DNA of 64,000 bases from Dugong dugon. Taxonomy: Eukaryota > Chordata > Mammalia > Sirenia > Dugongidae. Where the stretch lies: positions 78,166,919 through 78,230,918 of the forward strand of contig CM057464.1 in the NCBI GenBank assembly GCA_030035585.1. Reading direction: 5' to 3'. A program made the position numbers and the translations under genes. Positions 23,451 through 35,431 of this stretch are shown here, in pieces; the stretch's first letter is position 1; every line of letters begins with the position of its first letter. Below the pieces are notes generated by a model. That model did no database searches, had not been told where the DNA came from, and saw only the letters and a program-made list of their open reading frames with translations.

Positions 23451-24590
23451 GATCTAAAAGCAAGCAAAATTTCAGGATACAGATGAAATTTAGAATATGA
23501 TTGATTAAAAAAAATGAAGTGATCATTTTTGTAGTTGCTCAGGAAGGACTAGAGTCTGGAACTTCCTATACTCATTCATTCACTTCTAAATTTTTTTAAA
23601 TTTTTCTCCTACTCTACCATGCTGACTCACTGCTTAAATCAGTACCTCCAATGAGAGATACACTACTTGAGACATAATCATTTCACAGCTAGAAATGTCA
23701 TCCTTCTAGTGAGTCAGGATTCATTTCATTTTAATTCTCACCAATTGGTATAGTTCTATCCCCTAGAATGAATTATCTTCCTTTTCCATAAGATACATCT
23801 GAGAATAGTTGAATGAGGCTCTCGTTTGCCTCTGAAGTCGTCATTTCTGTGATAAAAATATACACAGTGTATTCTTCCATTTCACACTTGATATGATTCC
23901 AGCCTATTCAACTCACCTAGGATTTTCTTGAGTTTGTTAGTGTCACTCTCAAACTATGAACCCAAACTGGAAGCAACATACTGAATTTAATACGATCAAC
24001 ACAGAGCACAAAGAGACTATAATCTCCTTTTTTCTGAACCATACAACAGCCTAAGATTGAGTTACTTTCTTTAGCAACAGTCATGCTGTCAGTTCCTATT
24101 GAACCTCAAGCTAAATAAAACTTCATGTTTTATAGTTCCTCTTAGCTTTGGGTAATTCACAAATCTTATACATAACATTTTATTTCGTGTCTCTCCTTTA
24201 GCCTTATATTCTGCTCTAGCTACCAATTTACCCTTCACATTCACTTCACAGTTACAGTAGACTATTATTTATAGTCCAATGTTCCTTTTTTTGAGGAATC
24301 ATTTCTTCTCGTCTATGGCAGTAGCAATTTTAGAAAACCACTCCTCCTCCAGAGAAAATATGGTCTAGACTGGTCAATTTTAATACTCCATTTCCAAGAC
24401 TACACGACTGATTCATAAATGGACACATTACCCATGCTGGACCAATCAGAATCCTCCCTAAGAGTTTTACACTAAATCAAATATAGAAGACACTCTTGTG
24501 CTGTTGAGGTCACAGTACTGGGAAAATGTGCTCATCCTATTGAGCAGCAAGACTGAAATCTGTAGAGATTAGGATATATTGTAATACTCA
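23451..24590. other. Sequence without recognised features
   Basis: No gene or repeat family recognised in about 1.1 kb. Confidence 0.4.
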
Positions 24591-24596
24591 AGTAAT

Positions 24597-24765
24597 TTCT
24601 CCCTCCTTCTCTCCTTCCTTCTTTCCTCCCTCTCTTTCTCTCTCTCTCCCTCCCTTTCCTCCTTTCTTCCTTCCTTCCTCCCTTCCTGTCTCCTTCCTTC
24701 CCTTTCTACCTCCCTCCCTTCCTCCCTCCCTACATCCCTTCCTTCCTTCTTCCCTTCTTTTGACA
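24597..24765. repeat. CT-rich microsatellite (CCTT/CTCC type)
   Basis: About 170 bp are almost purely pyrimidine on the plus strand, with variable TTCC, CTCC and CTTT units. Reverse frames translate as Arg/Glu/Gly/Lys repeats and are artefacts. Confidence 0.95.
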
Positions 24766-24769
24766 AAGT

Positions 24770-25250
24770 GTCTGTAATTTGCCAAGAAAAGCACTAGGCA
24801 CTGGGCATAAATGCCAAAAATACGATAAAGGATTGCTATGACTGAAATATGTACAGGATACAATGGAGACAGAGGAGGGAGACACTAATTCTACTAAAAA
24901 GAGAGAGAAAGACTACATAAAAGAGAAAATTTCAATGGTAATTACTCTTTTTAAAGGATGCTCATGAGTCATCTGCTTTATAATTAAGTTAGGGAACTGT
25001 GTCAGTTTTATAGTTTTTAGTTCTTAGAATCTATTTTTTTAATTTTGCTTTTGAAAATCAGAAAAATATTTTAGTCTCAGGTTTGTGTTTGTGTGTACAT
25101 TTTGTATTATTCATATTTTCTCAAATTAATGGCAATTCCATCAACACATTAACTGAGTCACATGTTTACATGTTAATTGAATACTACTTTTAAACAATTT
25201 TTATGCCTGGCACTATGCTAGATGATCTGGCAATACAACTATGAATCTGC
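24770..25250. other. Sequence without recognised features
   Basis: Nothing recognised. Just right of this block, about 25258-25300 resembles the reversed end of an ERVL LTR (GAGAGAGATTTATTTTAAAG) but is too short to call. Confidence 0.4.
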
Positions 25251-25299
25251 TATGGAAATTAAGAGAGAGAGATTTATTTTAAAGAATTGTCCCATGTGA

Positions 25300-26230
25300 T
25301 TGCACAGGGCAGTTAGGGGTATATCAACTCTATGTCACAATTTAGGTTACAGGGAACATGATTGCCTTTGCCTTCTGAAAGACATCACACAGCTCCATTA
25401 CACTGATGACATTATGCTGATTAGAACTAGTGACAGATAACTACTCTCCTTCTGAGAAACAGTTTTTGGCTTGTTACTGGGCCTTAGTAGAAAGTGAACA
25501 CTTACCCATGGACCACCAAGTTATCATGCAACCTGCACTGCCTGTCATGAACTGGGTGTTGTCTAACCTACAAAGTCATAAAGTTGGATGTGCACAGCAG
25601 CACTCCATTGTCCAGTGGAAGTGCTATATATGAGATGGGTCTTAAGCAAGCCCCGGAGGCAAAATTAAGTTACATGAGGAAGTGGCTTAAATGCCCATGG
25701 TCCCCATTCCTGCTGTATTACCTTCTCTTTCCCAACCTGCACTTGACTGAGGAAAAGAAAACTTGAGCCTGGTTTATAGGCAGTTCTGTGTGATACAAGC
25801 ATCACCCAAAAGTGGACATCTGTAGACTGCAGCTCCTTTCTTGAATATTCCTGAGGAACGGTGGTGAAGAGAAATCTTCCTACTGGGCAGAACTTTCAAC
25901 AGTGCACTTGATTGTTCATTTTGCTTGGAAAGAGAGATCACCAGATGTCTGATTTTACACCTATTGGTGGACTGTGGCCAATGGTTTGGATGGATAATCA
26001 GGAACTTGGAAGGAATATGATCAGAAAATGGGTGGCAAGGAGATCTAGACAGACATCTCGAATGGACAAAAAAAAAAAAATGTAGATATTTGTGTTCCTT
26101 GTGGGTACTCACCAGAGAGTGACCTCAGTAGAGGATGATTTTAATAATCAAGTTTATAGGATGACCCATTCTGTGGATACCTCTTCCCCAGCCACTCCTG
26201 TCATTGCCCAATGAGCTCATGACAAAAGTG
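25300..26230 (+). mobile_element. ERVL-like pol fragment without LTRs
   Basis: A plus-strand block runs from the reverse transcriptase active-site region (TACACTGATGACATTATGCT at about 25400) straight into an RNase H-like frame and on toward integrase-like sequence. The active-site phrase also occurs in the provirus at 37829 (TACATTGATGACATTATGCT). The part between reverse transcriptase and RNase H is deleted near 25430. Stops and frameshifts occur throughout. It is an old class III endogenous retrovirus remnant with no gag and no paired LTRs. Confidence 0.75.
25430..25770 (+). pseudogene. ERVL-like RNase H remnant
   Basis: Two overlapping short frames (25430-25633 and 25584-25766) carry pieces of retroviral RNase H, visible as EKQFLACYWALVESEHL, a typical core with the catalytic glutamate-containing helix, followed by a HQV and MNWVLSN region. 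A frameshift near 25620 breaks it. In ERVL pol the RNase H lies between reverse transcriptase and integrase and removes the RNA strand of the hybrid. Here it follows a truncated reverse transcriptase and cannot be expressed as an enzyme. Confidence 0.7.
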
Positions 26231-26511
26231 GCCGTGGCCAATGACTTTTATATTTTCAAAATTTTGTGCAAGATTTCCCCAGGTTAGTTATTTGAGAAAG
26301 TACTCATCAGATTCCACAGAACATACTTATGTAAGGCTTTTGTTTAAAGGCCCAGGATATGGTATAGCAAGGGGGCATACAGGCAAGCCATGGCGGTCTG
26401 AAAAGCATATTATGGGCAGGGACCAACAAGATTTGTGTGAAAAGATTCTTGGTTTGGGGAGAGGTCAAAGTAGAATTTCCAAGTCTGGGTTTTAAATGTT
26501 CCTTTGGGCAC
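26231..26511. other. Unclassified sequence left of the solo LTR
   Basis: May be a continuation of the ERVL fragment, but I could not recognise it. An 84-residue plus frame at 26241-26495 shows no known motif. Confidence 0.35.
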
Positions 26512-27009
26512 TGTCTTAGTAATCTAGTGTTGCTATAACAGAAATACCGCAAGTGGATGGCTTTAACAAAGAGAAATTTATTCTCTCACAGTCTAGGAGA
26601 CTAGAAGTCCAAATTCAGGGTGCCAGCTCAGAGGAAGGAATTCTGTCTCTGTTGGTTCTGAGGGAAGGTCTTTGTCATCAATCTTCCTCTTGGTCTAGGA
26701 TTTTCTCAGTGCAGCAACCCTGGGTCCTGTGTAAACTCTGCTTCTGACTCTTCTTTCTTGGTGGTAAGGGCGGTCTCTCTTCTGCCTCCTTTTATCTCAT
26801 TAATATGACCTAATCCTGCCTCATTAACATAATGGACAACTCACTCTCAAATGAGACCATAAAGACAGGCATAGAGGCTAGGATTTACAAAACACCACCA
26901 AATGCAGGATAATCAGATCACAAAATGGAGGACAACCCCACAGTATTGGGAATCATGGCTGAGCCCAGTTGATACATATTTTTGGGGGGATAAAATTCAA
27001 TCCATGACA
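26512..27009 (-). mobile_element. Solo LTR, MaLR type, minus strand
   Basis: Ends are TGTCTTAGTAATCTAGTGTT and CAATCCATGACA. The stretch AAGAGAAATTTATTCTCTCA reverses to an AATAAATTTCTC signal near the LTR end. Flanking pentamers are GGCAC (26507-26511) and GGCAT (27010-27014), a 5-bp target repeat with one change. No internal retroviral sequence lies between, so it is a solo LTR formed by recombination. Confidence 0.8.
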
Positions 27010-27870
27010 GGCATATAATCAAGCCAGACTCGACCAATCAGTTAGACCAGTTACAAACCATCAGAAAAAAACTGGCCCGGAGGCTGCCAAGACACTTCAA
27101 ACTATACATCATAAAATCCACTGGACTTATCTTGGCCAAGAATCAAAACCAAACATCCATTACAATGACAGAGTTGACAGAATGCATCAATATTCTATGG
27201 AGGCTAAGTTATAAAGATTGGCCAAAGCCAATACTAAGGTAACAGTTATAATTGAACATGTTTGTAATATCCAGTGGGGTGTAGTGTATATCATTCTTGT
27301 GTATTGGTGCTCTCATGCCTTATTTCAGCCTTCACTTCCCTCTGAATAATTATTCTTCATGGGAGAGATGAAAGAATAACATAGTAATAGTGACAGGAGC
27401 AGCAACAGCAGTGGGAGTAGCAGTCGCAATAGCAGTGATGTGCTGGAGTAAACTTGTACTGGCTAAGAAGATTCCTTTTTTAAATTTTCTAGAATTTTGC
27501 AAGGTGGTAATTAAGCACAACCATTAATAAAAATTAAATTATATCAACTTTCAATTAGATAATTTATATTAAAAGTTACTAAAAACTTAAAACCCATCAC
27601 TTCTCAATTATTTTGCTACTTTTTACTATCATCTGTGTTCTTGAGGTTATTGGTACCTGTATGTTGAAAATAATATATAGTGGTATGCTATGTGAATCTA
27701 TTCCCAAATTCACGTTCAGTGACTTGACGTTTATACATGAAATCAGTCATGATGGGAGTATTTCTGCCATGTAAATTGGCAAATGCTACAAATCAAGCAC
27801 TCCCTCCCCTGAGCTGGTTATTAGTCATTTATCAACACACCATGGGGTAGAGTAACAGAGACAGAAAATT
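27010..27870. other. Sequence without recognised features
   Basis: A short AGCAGCAACAGCAGTGG-type low-complexity patch lies at about 27397-27437. Nothing else recognised. Confidence 0.4.
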
Positions 27871-27874
27871 AAAT

Positions 27875-28045
27875 AAGTACTACTATGTGCCATTGGTCCT
27901 TGTGCTTTAAATATGGTAACTCATTTAAACCACACAAACCATTATGAGCTAGGAAATATTATTATCCTCATTTTACAGGTGAAAAAACTAAGGTCCAAAG
28001 TGGCTAGAAAACCTCCCCAAGGCTGCACAATTAGTAAGTGGTAGA
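27875..28045 (-). repeat. MIR, minus strand
   Basis: MIR core in reverse: ACTATGTGCCATTGGTCCTT, ATTATTATCCTCATTTTACA, GGTGAAAAAACTAAGG, CACAATTAGTAAGTGGTAGA. Confidence 0.85.
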
Positions 28046-29260
28046 CTGACAGAATTAAAAAGTCCTACCTATGTCATCACTTAGAATTAAACGAGAGCAT
28101 TTATGACCTACGAGCTCAAAATAAAAGTTTTTATGGATTGGATTGGGCAAATATTTGAAAGAATGCACTAGACTCCGCAAAACATACTGACATAAGACTT
28201 TTATTTCCTTCATTTTCTGGACTGAACGTTCTTTAAAAAACAAACAAAAGATCATTTTGGAATTATCTTTAGCTTTTAAGAACATAATCCTACAACCATT
28301 TATGGCTTTAATATCACTAAAATTTTCAGTATATTTTCATGTCATTTGTTTGTTTTCATTGTCTTTGTTATTCAGTGATTATTTCAAATATTATTATTAT
28401 TATATTATTGCCTTTGTTACAATCTGAGTTCCTCATGGAGCTAAATGTTCAATCATATTATTTTTTCTTTGACTACTTGCCTTTTTTCTTCTTCACTGGG
28501 TTTACTCAGAATTATATAATCAGAATCTCATTTTTATCAAATTTGTATGCCCTTTGGGCCATAGCTTTCTTACATCTTTCCATAGGTCATAGTTTCCTTC
28601 AAACCCTCTTTCCTAAAGTCTTTGACACTTAGGAGATTACAGCCCAAAATTCCTTCCATTTGCTGTTGGAAATGTTAACATGGGATAGTTTTTTTACGGT
28701 GGGTAAGCAACATTTCTATAAACCCACATTTTCATTCTTAATGAAAATGAATTTCAAAGCAACAATTGCTCTTATTCATTTTTATATCTTCTAAAACTGT
28801 CAACAATTAATTCATTTTAATTCAAATTTTTATTACTTATTTTACATTTTCACTTGTAAAGATGGGGGTATAGTTAGAAAATGATGTGAGAGTTAATCAC
28901 CTTGAAGTTGAATACTGTATCTATCTTTTACTAGGTTTAAAATCTTTGACAAATTAATCTAAGATTTATTATATAAAAAAAGAGATGACATTAGCTACTT
29001 TATAACTTTTTTAGCAACATTACTTCTAAATTACATAGTAGGCACAGAGTTCTTAGTATAATTACCGAGACAAAGTAGGTACGCAAAAATATTGGCTTAC
29101 ATTGTTACTCATAAGAAAATATTTCTGACGTCTTAATGAGACATACTTTGACTTGAATAAATAAAACTATTTAAATTAACATGAAGCTGAATTTTTCTTT
29201 CCATAACAGTGAAGAAGACAGAACTAGTCTTAACTGATAATCACAATGATGATGATTATG
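28046..29260. other. AT-rich sequence without recognised features
   Basis: No gene or repeat family recognised in about 1.2 kb. A 97-residue Phe/Leu/Ile-rich frame (28339-28632) is a composition effect. Confidence 0.4.
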
Positions 29261-29264
29261 ATAA

Positions 29265-29490
29265 CAATTAACATGCATAAGTGCTAATTTATATAGTAGA
29301 TATTGTGTATATAGCTTTGCTAGGCATATTGGTAAATTTGGAGTGTCTGAGCTAATGCCTTCATTTTACAAATGGGCAAACTTTGGCTCAGAAAAGTTAA
29401 GTGACTTGCACAAGACCATCCCGTCGGTGGCAGATTTAGTACTTAAACTTAGGTTTGTCTGATGCTAAAATCTTTTTCCATGCAATTATG
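29265..29490 (-). repeat. MIR, minus strand
   Basis: MIR core in reverse: TTCATTTTACAAATGGGCAA, GGCTCAGAAAAGTTAAGTGA, CTTGCACAAGACCATCCCG, GGCAGATTTAGTACTTAAAC. Confidence 0.8.
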
Positions 29491-29642
29491 CTAACCATTC
29501 TTGTCTATACCTGAAAGTCCAAATATTTTTAACATAAGACTTATTCTCTAACCAGGCAAATTCCTAAAAAGATGTAATGTTCTCCAGGACAAGTCTTTGC
29601 CACCTTGATACAAAGGCTCATTTGAAAACTCATATTAAATCA

Positions 29643-29700
29643 TAGATAGGCAGGCAGACAGACAGACTGATAGATACAGAGACAGAAAGATAGATATAGA
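29643..29700. repeat. GATA/CAGA microsatellite
   Basis: Interrupted tetranucleotide units GATA, GGCA and GACA. Confidence 0.85.
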
Positions 29701-30079
29701 TTCTGGTCCTTAGTACTTAGTTAAATTTGTAAAATATGCCCTCCTATCCAAGCTGTCCCAATATATTATTAAGCAAACCAATTTCAACTTACCTACTGAT
29801 AAAATAGAAAGGAAGTACTCAGCAAAGAGATAGTCATCTCTTTCATGTGTGAATACAGTTTAGTTTGATGCCATACCAGTCCAAGCTAGTTCATCACTAA
29901 CTAGCAGACTGCACTAAATTTAAACTGGATTAATTAGTTCACTGTACTCATTACAAGTCTATTTTCTCATATTACTTTTACTGACATTTTTAAGTTGTTA
30001 AATTGCTAGTGAATACAAAACTTGAAATATCAACATTCTTTCACAATGTTAGTTTTGCTGATGTGGAGTGAAAAGAAAA

Positions 30080-30260
30080 TGAAACCTAGGGTCTAAAGAT
30101 CATGAATCAAATCCTGAATCTGACATTTACTCATGGTACTGGGAAATTATTTCATCTCTATGACTTAGTTTTCTCCTTTTTGAAATTGTGGGCAATAATA
30201 TTTCCAAAATAAGAAAATGCAGGTGAAAGCACTTTAGAAGCTATAAAGTGTCATAAAATG
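30080..30260 (+). repeat. MIR, plus strand
   Basis: MIR core: AATCAAATCCTGAATCTGAC, TTACTCATGGTACTGGGAAA, TTATTTCATCTCTATGACTT, AGTTTTCTCCTTTTTGAAAT, then GTGAAAGCACTTTAGAAG. Confidence 0.75.
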
Positions 30261-30597
30261 AAAAAAATAATCAGCAGCAGCATGATTATTTATTACTTAA
30301 AAATAGTTGAACCAAGGTGTAGTTTGCCACTGTTGAAAAGTCTAGGAAGGACTTGCTAGAATCCTTTTATATCTAATCTGATCTAGGTTCACGTCTACAC
30401 GTATAGGTAATTTGAAGTCAATAGGATAATTGATAACTTTGAAACAAAAAATTTAGTACAATAGCCATTACAAAACAAATGAAACTTTTTAGAAGAATAA
30501 GTTTTTAAGACAATAAATTATACAATGTATAAAATAAATTATATTGTCCCCTTCAAAAACCTCTAAGAACCATTGATATTTCATTTATGAACGGTTG

Positions 30598-30785
30598 CCA
30601 ACATTTATTAAGCTCTTACTCTTTCAATCACTGTTCTAATCATTGCAGATTAATTTTATTTCTTTTAATTTCACCACAATCTTTTGTGTTTAATAAACTA
30701 TTATTATCCCCACTTTATAAACAAATAAACTGAAGCACAGAGAGGTTAAGTAATTTATACTGGGATACAAAGCAGTGCTATTCTA
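30598..30785 (-). repeat. MIR, minus strand
   Basis: MIR core in reverse: TTATTATCCCCACTTTATAA, ACTGAAGCACAGAGAGGTTA, AGTAATTTATACTGGGATAC. Confidence 0.85.
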
Positions 30786-30800
30786 CATTTATTGATCACT

Positions 30801-31027
30801 TATTAACATATTTTATGCAAATAATGCACACCTTCTGTGTTTGTTTGCTGGCTGCACCCTCCTGCCCAGCGAGACACCGTCACAAGCGCCCCCATGCCAA
30901 TTCTCTTCCACATGTTGCTATAAAGAAATTAACATAAGGTGTTTACAAAAATTCTTTGTGGTGGATGGGCGGAGCAGCTGGCAAACAAACACAGAAGGCA
31001 TGCGTTATTTGGGGAAAAACGTGGTAA
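30801..31027. mobile_element. Short palindromic MITE-like element
   Basis: Inverted arms at 30831-30855 and 30974-30998 are 25 bp long and agree at 23 positions; both contain TGTGTTTGTTTGC (or its reverse). The similarity extends outward more weakly through AAATAATGCA / TGCGTTATTT toward TTAAC at 30801 and GGTAA at 31027. The ~118-bp centre is GC-richer than its surroundings. It contains no coding sequence. The structure suggests a non-autonomous DNA transposon or an old palindromic repeat; no family was recognised and target repeats are not clear. Confidence 0.55.
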
Positions 31028-31175
31028 TTTAGTTAATTCTCACCACAATACTGTGAGGTAGGCACTATTAGTATCTCCATGTTACTAATAAGGACCAAAA
31101 TATAGATAGCTTGCTCAAAATCACATACCCGGTAAGTAACAGAACAATTGGCTCCAGAGGCCTCACTCTTCCTAC
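31028..31175 (-). repeat. MIR, minus strand
   Basis: MIR core in reverse: TTCTCACCACAATACTGTGA, GGTAGGCACTATTAGTATCT, TGCTCAAAATCACATACCCG, TAAGTAACAG. Confidence 0.75.
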
Positions 31176-32360
31176 AAGAAACAGTTCCTCATCTGTGTCT
31201 TCTTGTTAGAAAAATGATAATGTCAGAATGTAAACCTGTATTTACATCTCTGTCTACTCTGGGTCTAGTGCTCATAACCACTATGCCCGTATACTTATGA
31301 ATGAATACCTATTAGACACTAAACTCTCAGCAGAGATAAGAATCCTTGCTCTGTAGGAAATCATATCAAATGGGAAAAACTGATCTGTTACCAACATTTT
31401 ATTTTTACCTCAAATTTGAATACTTTTGCACCATTCTTTTCTAAGGTTAAGGCCTTTGGTCCTTGCTATTTGGGATTTTATTTTCAGTGATTCCCAAATT
31501 CCTAAGAATATTCATATTTGCTGTCTTATTCTTCATCATAGTCATCACAAACATTTATTTAATCATGAAATGGGATGCCATATCTGCCTGATGTACATGC
31601 ATTGTTTCATCCCGTTCTCTTCACAACACAATGAGGGACAGGAGCGTAAGGACAGGACCTGTGTTCCCAGTAGCCTCTGTATGGAACATGGCAAAGATTA
31701 CACTCTTGTGGATTCTAATATAGTGGCAGCCACCTGTGGGCAGGGGAATGGCAGACACAGTACACTGGTGCTGGAGTTATTTATTTACCTGCACTACTGG
31801 TGAAGCAGGTCATATTTCCTTCACCACTTAATAGATGAAAGTCCTGGGGCTCAGCAAGATTAAGCGACTTGGTCAAGCTGGGCTAAGGCATGATGAACTT
31901 TGGAAATGGAACCCATTGCATTCCATATGATCTACCAGCATACCACTATTCTCTCACTCTTGGCAGACCACCTCAGGTTATCTGTTTGGTTGTAATTTAT
32001 ATGTTCAGGTAAATTCAGAGAGTTACTTTGAAGCATATTTGATTGAATGTAACTTTTGTGGTTTCTATTTCCCTTTGGAGATGGGTATGACAATACTTTT
32101 TAATTTTTTTACTGCTGCCTGCCAATACTTGTAGGTACACAGCACCAGTCACTGCCGAAGAGGTCGGTAAATCTGAACAGGTAGAAAAGAACTTGGTGGG
32201 AGCAATGAGTCCCAGAATTTGACCCCTTCCCTTTTTGGTTCAATGTTAGCAAATGTTCTATGATAAATTACTGTCCACTGGCAGGAAAGAGGACCAGGGG
32301 TAGCTAAAGAAAACTCACCTTGAGGAAAATTAAGGTTAGTTTGGACTGGTTTCCTGAACA
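31176..32360. other. Mostly unclassified sequence
   Basis: Weak MIR-like pieces occur near 31590-31640 and 31830-31890 (GAAAGTCCTGGGGCTCAGCA, AGATTAAGCGACTTGGTCAA) but the match is too broken to call firmly. A 125-residue frame at 31426-31803 overlaps these pieces and shows no protein motif. Confidence 0.4.
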
Positions 32361-32363
32361 CCA

Positions 32364-32415
32364 TGTTGTTGTTGTTAGGTGTTGTTGAATCAGTTCCAAC
32401 TCATAGCAACACCAT
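32364..32415 (-). repeat. RTE/AfroSINE 3' tail fragment, minus strand
   Basis: GTTGTTGTTGTTAGGTGTTG followed by GAATCAGTTCCAACTCATAG is the shared RTE/SINE tail in reverse; nothing upstream of it is recognisable. Confidence 0.7.
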
Positions 32416-32465
32416 AGAAGTGTTCAAATGTTTGTGGAGAATAGTATATTGATTAGCTTTCTGCA

Positions 32466-32960
32466 TAATAAGCCAGCCCCACACCTAGTGGCTTAAGACA
32501 ATTACCATTTGTTTTTGCTCATGAATCTATGGTTCAGCGGGCGTTCTGCTGATCTAGGCCAGGCTCGGCTGATCTTGCTGCACTTGCTCATGTTTCCCTG
32601 ATGAGTTGACTGGGGACTGGCTCATCATAAAGACCTTGCTCACTATGAGTTATGGTGATGAGGATGACTGGGCCACATGTCTCTCTTCATTCAGCTGGCT
32701 AGCCTCTGCTTGTTCAAAGAGCAGCAGCGTTCTAAGAGAAGAAGCAGAAGTCTGCAAGGTCTTTTGAGCCCTAGCTTTGGAGCTGGCACAGTGCGACTTC
32801 TATCACATTCAACTGGTCAAAGAAAGAGACAAGACCAGCCCAGATTCAAGGGATAAGAAAATAAACTCATATCTTGATGGGAATAGATGTAAAGTCACAC
32901 AGAAAATGGGAGTAGATATTAGGAGGGGAGGAAAATTGTGCCATTATTTTAATCCATCTC
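32466..32960. repeat. Ancient mammalian interspersed repeat, family uncertain
   Basis: The run CTAGTGGCTTAAGACAATTA, TTTGCTCATGAATCTATGGT, TTCAGCGGGCGTTCTGCTGA, GGCTCGGCTGATCTTG resembles a common, very old eutherian repeat that I cannot name with certainty (LTR-like). A 97-residue frame in its right part (32777-33070) has no recognised motif. Confidence 0.4.
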
Positions 32961-34384
32961 TTCATAGTGGAGGTGCCTTAGACACAATGTCTGACCAGGT
33001 CACTCTTGATTACAAGGCTGTAACTTGGGCACTAAAATGTGTGAAATACCCTGCGGTCTGTGAAAAATGACTTTTGAGGGAGAGTTTTCAACAGTGCCCC
33101 AGTGAAGCTGTGGCAGAGGCAATTATGGCAAAGCTTACCCTCCAAATATCTCTCCACCTGCTATTTGGAATCAGGACTGACCCTTCTTGACTGAAGAGTT
33201 CTCTGTGTTTCTTGGATAATTTAAGCTTAAGGGAAACTTCATGGGAGAAATCTGCATGTCTTGATATAACTTGGGAGATAGATGCTGGAACAATTAATTT
33301 GAAGAAAAGGTTGTGACAATACTCATACGTCGCAGTTGGCAAAGCTGCTTATGTTAGATAGACAAGTGTTTCGCTAGTTTGATATTTTGTTATTGTGTGT
33401 CAGTGATTTCCCCTTGAACTTATACAGAAGTACTGTTCCCCACTTCTCACACTTTCTCCTAACATTTCCCCTCCCCCACCACACAAAGCCTATTATCTTT
33501 TGATTCCTGTTTTTTTATTCTTTTCTAATGTTTTATTTTTATAGCTTTAGCATAAGCTTATAACTATGTTGCAAGGTAGACAAGATACATTTAACTACAT
33601 TAAATTTGTTCAATCTCAAAATCTAATTAAACGTCTATGATCTTATGCTTTATATTTTACATAGCCATCAAGTGAAGGCTAACAGAATACAGTTATTTTT
33701 AACTGACATCCAAAGACAAAAATGTAGGCAAACTAGCAGTTTTTAAAAACAATATAAAGCTAAAGAAATATTCCATGGAGTCAATGGCTACTTTGTAGTT
33801 TTAATACTTTTAAAATTATTTTAGGAAAGCGTTACATATTCATTATGAAGTTTTGGGAAAAAGATAGAAAAGCACAAAGAAGAAACTGAAAATTAATCAT
33901 AATTCCAACACTCAGAAGCTGCTGTTAATATTTTGATGTATCTCTTTCGTATATTTTATGAAGGATGTTTTACTATTTTAAAAATAATACACTTGTGGCA
34001 TAATGATGCTTACTAGATGCTCTGGGTGCCTCTTATATTGTCCAGGTCCTCTGCATATATGTTGCTGTTGCAGGTCTAGTTCTGAATGATGCACCGGGAA
34101 ACAAAGAACATATCCAAGCCAGCTAGGAGCAGGTGCAGCTCTTCACCACTCACCTCTCAGCCACAGTGACTTTAGAGACCACGGATGCCAGAAAGTGTAG
34201 CTCAGAAAAAACGAGGGCTCCCTGACCTGCATAGGCCTGCATATGTTAACGATCTGAGATTTCAGGCTCCATATATGATTCCAAGATAGACATTCCTATT
34301 CTAACGAATATGATTTCACAAAAGTGTGATCATTCTGCTTATCAACCTTGTATTGTGAATTTTCTCACTGAACATTATATAGTA
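32961..34384. other. Sequence without a firm assignment
   Basis: A stretch near 33840-33960 (AGAAGAAACTGAAAATTAAT, ATAATTCCAACACTCAGAAG) looks like an old interspersed repeat but was not assigned. Nothing else recognised. Confidence 0.35.
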
Positions 34385-34446
34385 ATGCACACATATATGT
34401 TATATATAATATATATACATATTATATATATATATTTATATATCCC
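34385..34446. repeat. AT microsatellite
   Basis: Interrupted (TA)n run with CACATATATG at its left. Confidence 0.85.
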
Positions 34447-34580
34447 ATGTTATTAAACATACTTCAACATGCAATTTTAGTGGCCATAAATATTAATTCA
34501 TTGAAAAAATGTATATTGAGGATCTATTATATTCCAGGCTTCAAATATATAAATGTAACATACATTCTATTACTGGTCAT

Positions 34581-35163
34581 TGTAATCTTTAAGGTTGTGT
34601 GTCAACTTGTCTGGGACATGATCCTCAGTGTTCTGGTGGTTATGATGTAGTTCAGCAGTCTTATAATGATGCAATCACATCCATGATGAGATTTGATATA
34701 ACGTGATCACTTCCATGATGGGATCTGCTATGAGCAGCCAATCAGTTGAAAGGGAGTTTCTTTAGGGTGTGTCCTTCGTCCAACATAAGTGAAATTTCTG
34801 GTAAGGTTCACCGGGTTTTGCTCACTCTGGATCCTGCAGCTGGCTCCTGTTGGTTTGACCTCTGGTTCTTGGGACTTGAGCTAGTAGCTTATGTGCTGTC
34901 TTGCCTTGCGGATCTTGGGATTCGTTGGTCTTCACAGCCTGTGAGCCAGAGCCCTGCTGTCTGACTTGCTCTTCTTGGGTTTGCCAGCCCCTGGAGCTAC
35001 ATGAATCAGGAGAAGCCTCCAGCCTGACACACAGACTTGGGATGTTCCAGCCTCTACAACTGCCTGAGCCATATCTTTAATATAAATCTCTCTATAGATA
35101 GATAGATAGATATATGTATATGCTTTACTGGTTTTGCCTCTCTAGAGAACCCAGCCTAAGACA
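34581..35163 (+). repeat. 5' LTR of the ERVL-like provirus
   Basis: Starts TGTAATCTTTAAGGTTGTGT and ends GAACCCAGCCTAAGACA. It shares blocks with the 3' LTR: TGTGTCAACTTG, AGCCAATCAG, AAAGGGAGTTTCTTT, GGAGAAGCCTCCAGCCTGAC and ATATAAATCTCTCT. A GATA microsatellite at about 35097-35114 sits just before the end and accounts for some of the extra length relative to the 3' LTR. Confidence 0.88.
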
Positions 35164-35165
35164 TT

Positions 35166-35180
35166 TGGTACCAGGAGTGG
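35166..35180 (+). promoter_or_regulatory. tRNA-Leu primer binding site
   Basis: TGGTACCAGGAGTGG lies two bases after the end of the 5' LTR. It is complementary to a tRNA-Leu 3' end (…CTCCTGGTACCA), the primer for which the ERVL group is named. Confidence 0.85.
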
Positions 35181-35431
35181 TTCTAGAGAAACAAAATTGT
35201 AAGGATGAGTTTTCTAAATTGGTTCTCAAGTCTGGTTAGTTTAAAGATGCTGATGACTCTGCTTCTAGTAATAAAGAGGGCACTGCTAATCCATGGAGTG
35301 AGGTGGCAAAAGAAATATGTGAAACATCACCATGAATAGATCAGGTATTGGTGAAAGGCGAGGCTCTGGGTGATAGCATGCTTGACACTTTTCCATGATT
35401 TTGTCATAATAAGAAGTATAAGGAATCTGGT

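Noticed and set aside
24569..24863. Arg/Glu/Gly-rich frames on the minus strand
   Set aside because: They are translations of the CT-rich microsatellite, not proteins.
31426..31803. A 125-residue plus frame
   Set aside because: No family resemblance, overlaps weak MIR-like sequence, and lacks splice or promoter context.
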